Under the pieces are notes generated by a model. That model was not told the origin of the DNA and searched no databases. It was given only the letters and a program-made list of their open reading frames with translations. The translations under genes were made by a program, and so were the position numbers. Below, piece after piece: positions 1 through 6,468 of a stretch of 8,218 nt of DNA. Numbering within the stretch: the first letter of the stretch is position 1; each line of letters opens with the position of its first letter. Where the stretch lies: NCBI GenBank assembly GCA_035544835.1, contig DASZZV010000152.1, forward strand, positions 1-8,218. Direction: 5' to 3'. The stretch is from DASZZV01 sp035544835. Lineage in GTDB: Bacteria > Acidobacteriota > Thermoanaerobaculia > Gp7-AA8.

Positions 1-1
1 A

Positions 2-263
2 GGCCCGGAGGGCCGCGGAGCTGGTAGCCAGTGGTGAGCGAAGCGAACCACTGGAAGACGTCACGAATCAATCATTTGCTTGAAGTTTCACCGAGCCCCG
101 GCAGGGGCGAAAGCCGCCACCGGATGCCTCGATTGGACGCGATCTTTCTGTCGATCGCTCGCGCCCCTGCCGGGGCTCTGGAAAATAAAAGAATCGTTAT
201 GATCCCGCGTCCAGTGGTTCGCTTCGCTCACCACTGGCTACCAGCTTACTGGCCCTCCGGGCC
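2..263. repeat. Mirror-symmetric composite of extragenic palindromes (REP/BIME-like)
   Basis: No gene is supported in 1-339; this block fills most of it. The outer arms 2-55 and 210-263 are reverse complements, with 13 nt (2-14 with 251-263) and 37 nt (19-55 with 210-246) of perfect match separated by a 4-nt non-matching spacer. An inner pair, 93-109 and 162-178, is also perfectly inverted. Each arm element folds on its own: stems 2-6/10-14, 28-35/47-54, 95-99/104-108, 163-167/172-176, 211-218/230-237 and 251-255/259-263. The order is therefore three hairpins followed by the same three in reverse, as in bacterial interspersed mosaic elements. Two inverted REP-type units is the simplest reading. 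Which transposase mobilises them, if any, is not visible here. Confidence 0.8.
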
Positions 264-309
264 GCCCACGAATGGCCAAACTCCAGGCCCAGGACGAAGT
301 GCTGGGAGG

Positions 310-326
310 GCGGCCCTCAGGGCCGC
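310..326. terminator. GC-rich hairpin after the leftward operon; terminator or REP unit
   Basis: A 7-bp stem (310-316 with 320-326) closes over a 3-nt loop, 14 nt beyond the stop of the last gene of the leftward operon. No T-tract follows on the minus strand, so it is not a classical intrinsic terminator. Its GGCCC/GGGCC core resembles the hairpins at 2-14 and 251-263, so it may belong to the same palindrome family. Its position would still let it stabilise the mRNA 3' end. Confidence 0.45.
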
Positions 327-339
327 AGAGTTCGCCTTC

Positions 340-1752
340 CTACCGGACCAGAGTCTTCTTCCTCACATCATTGAAGAAGCTCACCAGCTTCGGGGAGAAC
401 AGCTTCGGATCGAGGCCCACCGCCGAGTTCAGCGTCAAGGCCGCCGAGAAGTCGGCAGCCGCCGCACCTAGCAGGTCGCGCTGATTCGACACCATCGCCC
501 TCGTGAAGCGCGCCACTCCCCTGAGGAGAAACGCATCTTCATTGGCCATGCGCGACTGGATCAGCGTCGACGTAATCGACTCGCAGGTTTCGACATTCCC
601 TTTTGTGAACTCTGAGTAGGCGTTGTGCAACTGAGCTCGCACCGTCTCTCGATTCCGGCCGATGTTGGCCGACACATTCGCGGCGACGACCTGCTGCTGC
701 GGCATGTTTGCCACCGCTTTCAATGACGAGGTCTTCTCGCCCAGCGTTCGGGACTGATTAGAAAGGTCCTGCATCACCTTCTGAAGGGCCGACAGATCCG
801 TTACACGGCCTATTTTTTCCTCGATCGATGCGACCTGCCGAAGGGCTGTCGATGCGTAGGTCTGGAAATCTCGATCGGAGCGATAGACGCCGCGAGCCTC
901 ATTGATCTGATTTCTGAGTGAACGAACCGTGCCCGAGGCGTTCGACAGGGCCGCCTTTAACTGCTTGTTCGGCATCGGCGCGGCCGACGGAACAGACGCC
1001 TGCTCGGAGCTCTGCTGTTGCACAGTCTGCGTCACCGGGACGGTGGGTGGTACCACAGGCTTCGGCTGCTCGAGAACCGTTTGCTGAGCCACGGCAGCAG
1101 CCGGACGCGCTTTCCGCGCCTTCGACTCGCGCTCCGCCGCGGCGAAAGCATCGGAGACCTGCGCGAAGGCTTGCGCGGACTGACGATAGGCGTTCGAATC
1201 GGTACCCGCCTTGTTGTACTGATCCATCGCCCCCTGAAGCTGCTTGACGGCAGCACGGAACGAATCACTTCGATCCGCGCCCGCCGCCATCGCATCGACC
1301 TGGCCACCCAATGCTTTGTTCAACGCCGCCTCGGCCATCTTCCGACTGTCGGCCGAAAGATCGCTGAGCTTCCGCTGCCTGGCCTGCTGGGCCTGTGAGA
1401 TCCACTTGCGGAGCTCCGAAAAGTAGCGGGTGTTCTGGACAACGCCCTGCGACTGCGAGAGCTGCAGCTCGGTGAGGCCGGCATCGGGATCATTGAGATT
1501 CACCCGCGCGATGCCCAGCCAGAAATGGGGAACGTAAACGATGAGGTCGTTGCGCACACGCGCTGATTGGTCCTCGACCGGTTTCAAGGCGATCGACTTC
1601 TGCATCTGGTCGGCAACGGTGGCCCAATCGCCGGCCTGTGTCGCAGCGACACCTTTGTTGTAGTAATCCGACCATTTATCGGCCGCCATCAATGCCGGCG
1701 CCATGACCAGAACCGTGAGCAGAAACACCGCCATCAGCAGAAGTCGTTTCAT
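340..1752 (-). CDS. Secreted TPR-like helical repeat protein, third gene of kinase operon
   Basis: The 470-aa product has a clear signal peptide: K2-R3, a hydrophobic core at about 4-19, and an Ala-X-Ala-type cleavage site near residues 21-24. It is therefore exported, probably to the periplasm. Residues 29-58 read as a TPR-like helix pair (YNKGVAATQAGDWATVADQM onwards), with a second pair at about 73-105. Residues 371-445 hold further TPR-like helices. Between them lie Ala/Gln-rich helical stretches (120-215, 265-345) split by a Pro/Gln/Val-rich linker at about 220-262. The start ATG overlaps the kinase stop as ATGA, and GGAGG lies 9 nt upstream (1762-1766), which indicates translational coupling. 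I recognise no named family. A role as periplasmic partner of the upstream receptor kinase is inferred from the operon only. There are no catalytic motifs. Confidence 0.85.
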   Translation of the reverse strand: MKRLLLMAVFLLTVLVMAPALMAADKWSDYYNKGVAATQAGDWATVADQMQKSIALKPVEDQSARVRNDLIVYVPHFWLGIARVNLNDPDAGLTELQLSQSQGVVQNTRYFSELRKWISQAQQARQRKLSDLSADSRKMAEAALNKALGGQVDAMAAGADRSDSFRAAVKQLQGAMDQYNKAGTDSNAYRQSAQAFAQVSDAFAAAERESKARKARPAAAVAQQTVLEQPKPVVPPTVPVTQTVQQQSSEQASVPSAAPMPNKQLKAALSNASGTVRSLRNQINEARGVYRSDRDFQTYASTALRQVASIEEKIGRVTDLSALQKVMQDLSNQSRTLGEKTSSLKAVANMPQQQVVAANVSANIGRNRETVRAQLHNAYSEFTKGNVETCESITSTLIQSRMANEDAFLLRGVARFTRAMVSNQRDLLGAAAADFSAALTLNSAVGLDPKLFSPKLVSFFNDVRKKTLVR

Positions 1753-3431
1753 CGAGTGCTTCCTCCGAAGTTCGGATATGCCGTTGGCGATGGACTCTCG
1801 AACTGAATCATGACGGTCTTGTTCTCTCCGGCCGCCAGCACGATGGTCTGGGTGATCGGCTTCGGAAAGTTGGAATTGCTCAGCACCACCTCGTACTGGC
1901 CCGGGGGAAGATCGATGGGCAGGGTGGGCGTCACAAGTCGCTCATTGAGCTCCACCGCCTTCCCATTCTCGACATTCTTGATGAAGATCACTTCACCCCA
2001 TGGAAAAGCGTTGAAGGCGACATGCCCTTGCGGCAACGGCTGCAACGGCGCCGCAGCGACGCTCCCGTCGGACTGCTGCGGGCTGCTCGATCCCTTCGAG
2101 TTGCCGTAACGCTGAAAAATCCCGACGCCGATCACGGCCACAACTACAACCGCCGCGACTGCGCCGAGCCACCGCTTTCCCGATCTCCCGCCGACTTCCT
2201 CGAGGCGCTTCGCTTCAGTCAGCGTCGGAAGCTCGGTCTCCTCGGTGGATCCTTTCGGAGCCCGCCCGACCAGTGGCGCATTCATCACCGTCTGCACGTT
2301 GACCTGGGAAGCGACGGTCGGCGTCATTTCCTTGAGGTCGGCGTGTGCCACCGTCGGCGCGAGCTGAGACGACCGTGCGGCGCTGGTCAAGATCGTCGGA
2401 GCCGACGAGGCAATGGCCCGTTCCTGGGTCGGCTCATCGTGATACTCGCGCGCAGCAGGAACCGCGGCGGTGTCGTCGAGCTGAGGGATCAACGCCTCGA
2501 GCGCTTTGGCGAACTCACGAGCTGTGGCAAAGCGTTTATTGCGATCCTTCTCCAGTGATTTGAAGATCACCGCTTCGAGCTCCGGCGACGGTTTCATGGC
2601 CGGATTGGCCAGTGCCAGCGGACGAGGAATCTCCGTTGCGTGCAGCAGCAGGTAACGATGGGGCGTGTCGGCCACGAATGGCGGCGTGCCCGTGAGCATC
2701 TCGTACATCACGATCCCGAACGAGTAGAGGTCGGCGCGTCCGTCGATGTTCTCACCCTCTTTCAGCATCCCGAGATGCTCGGGCGAACAGTACTTCCACT
2801 TGCCGACGAACATCCCCGTCTTGGTCTTGTCGTCGGCGCCCTCACCCCACTGTTTGGCAATTCCGAGATCGATGATCTTTACCCTCTCCTGACCATCTTC
2901 CTCGTTGAGGATCATCAGATTCTCGGGACTGATGTCGCGATGCACGATTCCGACTCTATGAATGGCGTCGAGTCCCATGAGTGCCTGGTAGGCCAGCTTG
3001 GCAGCGTACTTCGGCGACAGGCATCCGCGAGCGCGGATGGCCTCCATCAGATTCGTTCCCTCGATGTACTCCCAGACCATGTGGTACGCGTTGTCTTCCA
3101 GCGTGGAGAAGTCGAAGAGTGTGGCCACGTTGGGGTGGTGAATGCGTGTGGCCAGGCGCGCCTCGCGAACGAATCGTTCGTGCGAGCTTTCCTCTCCGGC
3201 GATGGCTGCGCGCATCAGCTTGATGACGCGAACCGAGTTCAGGTGCGTGTGCAGAACCTTATAGACCTCACCCATTCCGCCGACGCCGAGTCGCGACAGA
3301 ATCTGGTACTTGCCGTCGATCGGAGTCTCCATGTAGCGACGCAGGAAATCAGTGATCGGCTCGCCACAGAAGGGGCAAGCCTTGAACTTGGCGTCGATAC
3401 CGGACTTACAGTTGATACAAAAAAATGCCAC
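1749..3431 (-). CDS. Zinc-ribbon Ser/Thr protein kinase with transmembrane and PEGA domain
   Basis: A 560-aa receptor-type Hanks kinase. The N-terminal zinc ribbon has C5, C8, C19 and C22. The kinase domain (about 42-312) has the glycine loop LGVGGMGEV (48-56), ATP-binding K71, a likely helix-C Glu at E90, catalytic HRDISPEN (164-171, D166), Mg-binding DLG (188-190), SPE (216-218) and D234 of the DLYSFG motif. A Thr/Pro-rich linker (about 320-415) leads to one transmembrane helix (421-439). The C-terminal 470-545 has the PEGA-like pattern with LPPGQYEV and should be extracytoplasmic. The start is GTG, preceded by GAGGAG 5 nt upstream (3437-3442) that overlaps the stop of the FHA gene. Unusual points: Ser168 sits where most family members have Lys, and DLG replaces DFG. 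All core catalytic residues remain, so activity is expected. The upstream FHA-STAS protein is the obvious phospho-reader. Confidence 0.95.
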   Translation of the reverse strand: MAFFCINCKSGIDAKFKACPFCGEPITDFLRRYMETPIDGKYQILSRLGVGGMGEVYKVLHTHLNSVRVIKLMRAAIAGEESSHERFVREARLATRIHHPNVATLFDFSTLEDNAYHMVWEYIEGTNLMEAIRARGCLSPKYAAKLAYQALMGLDAIHRVGIVHRDISPENLMILNEEDGQERVKIIDLGIAKQWGEGADDKTKTGMFVGKWKYCSPEHLGMLKEGENIDGRADLYSFGIVMYEMLTGTPPFVADTPHRYLLLHATEIPRPLALANPAMKPSPELEAVIFKSLEKDRNKRFATAREFAKALEALIPQLDDTAAVPAAREYHDEPTQERAIASSAPTILTSAARSSQLAPTVAHADLKEMTPTVASQVNVQTVMNAPLVGRAPKGSTEETELPTLTEAKRLEEVGGRSGKRWLGAVAAVVVVAVIGVGIFQRYGNSKGSSSPQQSDGSVAAAPLQPLPQGHVAFNAFPWGEVIFIKNVENGKAVELNERLVTPTLPIDLPPGQYEVVLSNSNFPKPITQTIVLAAGENKTVMIQFESPSPTAYPNFGGSTR

Positions 3432-3440
3432 GCGGGCTCC

Positions 3441-4565
3441 TCAGGCGTTCAGACGGCGGATTGCTGTCTCTTCACTTTTCGAGATGTACGAGGTCAACAT
3501 TTGCTTGAGCTGCGAATACGACAGCAGATCGGCGATCCGCGGGGTCACACGAATAAACTGAATCTTCACACCGGTTTTCTCCGCCTCGGAGATGACACGC
3601 CCCAGACTCTGGATCCCCTCCCGGTCGATTCCGGACAGATAGCCGAGATCGATCAACATCCGCCGCGACGAGAGGATCTGCTGGGTCAGTTGCTCCTCGA
3701 ACTTCTGCCACGTCTTCGAGCCCAGGAACCCGACCACATCGAAAGCGATCACCTTTGAATCGGCGCAGGCGCGCCGGTTCAGCGCGAGATCGAGATTTGG
3801 CGAGGCGTCGAGAGGAACGGTCTGCCCTCCGACGCTGCGCGGCTGCGTGGCCGGGCAGAGGAAAACAATCTCTTCATCACAGATCCTGATGACGTCGCCG
3901 TCTTTGAGCGGCATGCTCTCTCCGAGAGGAACCTCCCGGTCATTCACCAGCAGCGCGTTCTTCTTCGACAGGCGGCGAATGGAGTAACCGCCCTGGCTCG
4001 GAAAGATCAAAGCGTGGCGCCGCGAGATGTCGACCGACCCGAACTGCAGGTCACATTCAGGAGCGCGTCCGATAACAGCCTCGCCGAAGAAGACCAGCAT
4101 CTTCAGCTCGCCATCACTGGAGATCGAGCGCAGTTCGCCGTCCGGAAGCACAGCCGGTTTCCGTTGAACTGATTTGTACTGGGCGGTCATGATGACATCG
4201 CTGCCCTGCGGCAGATTCTCCACGGCCGTGTGGGCGAAGAGATCGATCACCGGCGCGTCTTCGGTTCCAGAGTTAACGATCGGAATCAGGGTGATCTGGA
4301 AAGCGGAGATCTTGACAACGGTAGGAGTGTCGAAACGAAGCGTCGAGACACGCTCACCCTGCCAGAAGGTGCCGTTGTGACTCTGATCGAAAAGACGAAA
4401 AAAGCCGTGGTCCTCGTCATGACGAACGATGACATGCTGACCCGAGATGTAGGGATCCTCGATCACGACATCATTCGTCGTGTCCCGTCCCAGCGAGATC
4501 AGATCCTTGCGGAAGACTCCGTCCTGCAGGATCTCTCCTGACTTTTCGACCACGACTCTGAGCAT
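3441..4565 (-). CDS. Tandem FHA domain protein with C-terminal STAS domain
   Basis: A 374-aa cytoplasmic adaptor; no signal peptide or membrane segment. FHA1 (about 4-80) has G26-R27, S41-G-Q-H44 and N64-G-T, the phosphothreonine-binding set. FHA2 (about 155-238) has G166-R167 and S181-R-R-H184, with N203-A where Asn-Gly is usual. The C-terminal 270-362 matches a STAS fold, as in anti-sigma-factor antagonists: a VIAFDVVG strand, MLIDLGYLSGID, then the IQFIRVT strand. The phosphorylation motif normally D-S-S/x-G is D314-R315-E316-G317, so the usual phosphoserine is missing. I chose the ATG at 4565. A longer reading from TTG at 4574 would start inside the -10 box. First gene of the operon; the kinase follows after 9 nt. 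FHA domains bind pThr, so it likely docks on that kinase (inferred). Confidence 0.9.
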   Translation of the reverse strand: MLRVVVEKSGEILQDGVFRKDLISLGRDTTNDVVIEDPYISGQHVIVRHDEDHGFFRLFDQSHNGTFWQGERVSTLRFDTPTVVKISAFQITLIPIVNSGTEDAPVIDLFAHTAVENLPQGSDVIMTAQYKSVQRKPAVLPDGELRSISSDGELKMLVFFGEAVIGRAPECDLQFGSVDISRRHALIFPSQGGYSIRRLSKKNALLVNDREVPLGESMPLKDGDVIRICDEEIVFLCPATQPRSVGGQTVPLDASPNLDLALNRRACADSKVIAFDVVGFLGSKTWQKFEEQLTQQILSSRRMLIDLGYLSGIDREGIQSLGRVISEAEKTGVKIQFIRVTPRIADLLSYSQLKQMLTSYISKSEETAIRRLNA

Positions 4566-4573
4566 AGGCACCA

Positions 4574-4601
4574 ATTATAAGAGTTATTCGTAGTAAATCA
4601 A
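4574..4601 (-). promoter_or_regulatory. Sigma70-type promoter of the FHA-kinase-TPR operon, probably leaderless
   Basis: On the minus strand, TTGATT (4601-4596; four of six consensus bases) and a perfect TATAAT (4579-4574) are separated by 16 nt. The expected transcription start, about 7 nt past the -10, falls at 4567-4565, that is at or within 2 nt of the ATG at 4565. No Shine-Dalgarno motif could fit, which supports a leaderless mRNA. Confidence 0.75.
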
Positions 4602-4643
4602 GCAGGCACGAGGCCGCCCACCCTGCGACCGTTTCACCCATTC

Positions 4644-4655
4644 TAAGATACGCAG
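4644..4655 (+). promoter_or_regulatory. Candidate -10 box for yjbQ with leaderless geometry
   Basis: TAAGAT at 4644-4649 (four of six consensus bases) ends 7 nt before the ATG at 4656, so transcription would begin on the A of the start codon. No ribosome-binding motif is present in the 20 nt before the ATG. No convincing -35 was found. The operon promoter on the other strand lies only about 43 nt to the left, so this 90-bp gap is a divergent promoter region. Confidence 0.4.
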
Positions 4656-5048
4656 ATGCTTTCGAAGACATTCCGGGTGCGAACAAAAAGCCGCGAGGAG
4701 ATCACGATCATCACCGCCGAAGCCGAGGCGGCACTCAGAGATCTCGGGGTGGATGAAGGTCTTTGCACGCTTTTCACCCCCCACACGACCTGCGCGCTTT
4801 CAATCAATGAGAGCGCCGACCCTGACGTGCTGTCGGACCTTACCCGCGCCTTCAAGGCGATGATCCCTGAGGTGAGATTCGATCACGGCGAGGGAAACTC
4901 GGATGCGCACCTTTTGTCCACAATGATCGGCGTATCGGTCACGATCCCTTTTTCAGGGGGCCGCTTCATCCTCGGTCGCTGGCAGGGCCTTTACTTCATC
5001 GAGCTCGATGGACCGAGGGAGCGCGAGGTGCGGGTGTACGTGGGGTGA
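4656..5048 (+). CDS. yjbQ: YjbQ/UPF0047 family protein (secondary thiamine-phosphate synthase type)
   Basis: A 130-aa protein of normal length for the family, complete at both ends. Diagnostic blocks are LFTPHTTCALSINE (39-52), D61, FDHGEGNSDAHLLS (75-88, with H77, N81, H85), the Gly-rich PFSGGRFILGRWQ (98-110) and FIELDGPREREVRV (114-127). These conserved His/Asn/Glu positions form the family's metal/ligand pocket. Members are annotated as secondary thiamine-phosphate synthases because some can replace ThiE weakly; the true cellular role is unsettled. Cytoplasmic, probably trimeric as known for homologues. It is transcribed away from the kinase operon and is not obviously linked to it. The start has no Shine-Dalgarno sequence but suits a leaderless transcript. 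Confidence 0.95.
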   Translation: MLSKTFRVRTKSREEITIITAEAEAALRDLGVDEGLCTLFTPHTTCALSINESADPDVLSDLTRAFKAMIPEVRFDHGEGNSDAHLLSTMIGVSVTIPFSGGRFILGRWQGLYFIELDGPREREVRVYVG

Positions 5049-5396
5049 GGGTGAGAGCGTTGTCATCCCGACCAGGGACAGCGTGCGCGCTGCCACTGAG
5101 AAAAGAAACTGTCCTGTAGCTGGCGTGGTCTTGTTCGAGGCCGTCCGCAGCTTTGGTGCCTTAGAGCCCGATCCTGAGCTTGGTCCCGGAAGACAGCGAC
5201 CCTGAGTTGGCGACACGCCGAGCGCAGCTAGGGGTGGCGCCGCCGCGGGAGCAACGGCGACCGTGGGCTGTGGAGGTGGCGCAGGCGCGGGGTGCGAGAG
5301 GAACATCGGAATCGCGGCGAACAGCCCGAGCGCGGCTCCGAGTGTGATGAGAGGCAGTGTGAGCGATTTGCCTTTCAGCGGCTGCTCTTTCTTCAT
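4953..5396 (-). CDS. Small hypothetical protein with N-terminal membrane anchor; 3' half doubtful
   Basis: The start is well supported: ATG at 5396 with AAGGAG 7 nt upstream. Residues 1-10 are Lys-rich, 11-33 form one hydrophobic segment (a signal anchor or uncleaved signal), and 34-58 are a Pro/Ala-rich tether typical of envelope proteins. From about residue 61 (left of 5217) the sequence loses protein-like features, and the last 32 codons run antisense into yjbQ, overlapping it by 96 nt, which is suspicious. The original gene may have been cut or frameshifted near 5216 and the present stop reached by chance. It directly follows the nifJ remnant (stop at 5408), so the two may mark the edges of a deletion. 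No family recognised. Confidence 0.4.
   Translation of the reverse strand: MKKEQPLKGKSLTLPLITLGAALGLFAAIPMFLSHPAPAPPPQPTVAVAPAAAPPLAALGVSPTQGRCLPGPSSGSGSKAPKLRTASNKTTPATGQFLFSVAARTLSLVGMTTLSPSPHVHPHLALPRSIELDEVKALPATEDEAAP
5049..5216. other. Intergenic stretch without a supported gene
   Basis: Between the yjbQ stop and the credible part of the next leftward ORF I find no domain, tRNA or clear terminator. One small hairpin (5079-5083 with 5088-5092, 4-nt loop) lies at the yjbQ end. The minus-strand reading stays open but is low in recognisable protein character (Ser/Thr/Pro/Lys-rich). The opening GTCATCCCGACC near 5062 recalls interspersed extragenic repeats seen in other bacteria; only a genome-wide copy count could tell. 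Confidence 0.35.
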
Positions 5397-5407
5397 CGTG
5401 AACTCCT

Positions 5408-5536
5408 TCAGTTCATCAGTGCTGCTCGTGCCGGAGTGATCGCGTAGATCGCAATCACCTCGTTGAGTGCGTAGGCGATTCGTGCCACGCCCTCGTTCCC
5501 ATCCAGGAGGAGGGCCGGACCGGCTTCGAGCCTCAT
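5408..5536 (-). pseudogene. nifJ: N-terminal remnant of pyruvate:ferredoxin (flavodoxin) oxidoreductase
   Basis: A 42-codon reading frame (ATG at 5536, TGA at 5408-5410) contains LLLDGNEGVARIAYALNEVI followed by AIYAITP. This matches the very start of NifJ/YdbK-type pyruvate oxidoreductases, whose hallmark is DGNxAxAxVAYxxxEVxAIYPITPSS. The intact enzyme is about 1,150-1,200 residues, oxidises pyruvate to acetyl-CoA and CO2 with TPP and Fe-S clusters, and reduces ferredoxin or flavodoxin. Here identity stops right after ITP, and the frame ends as ARAALMN. The Pro of IYPITP is Ala. More than 95% of the protein is gone, so it is non-functional. The tail may come from another gene joined by deletion. 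No ribosome-binding site is evident. Confidence 0.8.
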
Positions 5537-5605
5537 GTCTATCTGGTGACGGATGGGTGCCTAAAAGTTCTGGATGTGATTTATCCTGCTGTGACCGAGC
5601 TCAGG

Positions 5606-5617
5606 TATCATCGCGCG
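5606..5617 (+). promoter_or_regulatory. Candidate -10 box before the PH-like membrane protein gene
   Basis: TATCAT (5606-5611, five of six consensus bases) ends 7 nt before the ATG at 5618, so the start codon would coincide with the transcription start. No strong -35 and no Shine-Dalgarno motif were seen. Confidence 0.4.
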
Positions 5618-6424
5618 ATGCCGATACTGGGATTGGCTGGCCGCATGGGTCGCAAAACCATGGAGGAGCCTCAGGGGCTCGCCCTGGTGCCGGGCGAGCG
5701 GACGCTGCGCGAGATCTACGTCAAGACCCGCGACGCCCGGATCCGCGGGTTCCAGTGGATGGGCTCGGGTCGCGAAGGGAAGCTCGTCCTCACCACCTGG
5801 CGGCTCTTCTACTGCTTCTACGACGAGAAGGCGGTCGCCTTCGCCATCGAGCCCCGTGACGTGGAGAAGATGGAGCTGATTCCCGCCCCCTCCTTCTTTC
5901 CGAGGCCACCCAAGATCGTGTTGACGTGCCGCTTGCCCCGTCAGTCGTCCAGCCGGCTGTGCACCTTCGCCGTGCCGGCCGACGTGAGTTACCAGGAGCC
6001 GGCCGGACTGGGCATGATGCGTTCCGTGAGCTATGCGAACCCCAGCACAGCGGCGGACTTCGTGGCCGACCTCGTGAGTTGGAAGGCCAGCGGTGGTGCC
6101 GCCGACGTCCGCACACGGGAGGACATCGGCGCGCAACGGCGCCGCCTCGTGGAAACCGAGCTTCTCGCCGAGGGACGCAACGCGATCGTGCGCCTGCTCT
6201 TCGCGTTGCCCTTCGCGCTGGTGACGTTCGTGGCTCCGATCTTCGGCGTGCTGGCGCTTCGCGACGCGCGCCGGCTGCGCGCGCAAGCCGACGGCGAGGG
6301 TGTGCCCGTTCCGCCGCGTATCGCGTGGGTGTCTCGGCTCGGATCCGTCTGGATCGTCCTCGGGAGCGCGCTCTGGCTCTTGATGGTGTTCGTGTACTTC
6401 CACGGCCCGATCGTGAACCAGTAG
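5618..6424 (+). CDS. Membrane protein with PH/GRAM-like N-terminal domain, two C-terminal helices
   Basis: A 268-aa product. Residues 20-155 resemble a bacterial PH/GRAM-type domain: LVPGERTLREIY, then GKLVLTTWRLFYCFY (54-68), which fits the GxLxLTxxRLxF signature, followed by an IEPRDVEKMEL strand. Residues 188-214 and 240-264 are hydrophobic and form a transmembrane hairpin. Between them is a short basic Arg/Ala loop with RDARRLRAQ. The membrane segments and domain pattern exist only in this frame. I chose the ATG at 5618 for its -10 box; M15 (5660) is possible, and GTG at 5546 is unlikely. It stands alone between the nifJ scar and the RHH gene, with a very GC-rich third codon position, which may mark separate acquisition. 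Function unknown; lipid or protein binding at the inner membrane is a family-based guess. Confidence 0.85.
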   Translation: MPILGLAGRMGRKTMEEPQGLALVPGERTLREIYVKTRDARIRGFQWMGSGREGKLVLTTWRLFYCFYDEKAVAFAIEPRDVEKMELIPAPSFFPRPPKIVLTCRLPRQSSSRLCTFAVPADVSYQEPAGLGMMRSVSYANPSTAADFVADLVSWKASGGAADVRTREDIGAQRRRLVETELLAEGRNAIVRLLFALPFALVTFVAPIFGVLALRDARRLRAQADGEGVPVPPRIAWVSRLGSVWIVLGSALWLLMVFVYFHGPIVNQ

Positions 6425-6468
6425 AAAATCCGGACGGCGCGAGCAGCGGGCCGAGCAGCGGCGGCGAT

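Noticed and set aside
31..484. Plus-strand open frames over the left palindromes and the TPR gene end
   Set aside because: They translate hairpin repeats and the antisense of a gene with a clear signal peptide; no coding character.
2640..3758. Long plus-strand open frame of 372 codons
   Set aside because: It is antisense to the kinase and FHA genes, whose motifs are unambiguous. The plus-strand product has no domain pattern and is a GC-driven shadow.
4566..4574. TTG start at 4574 for the FHA-STAS gene
   Set aside because: The codon overlaps the last base of the TATAAT box, so it would lie upstream of the transcript; the ATG at 4565 fits.
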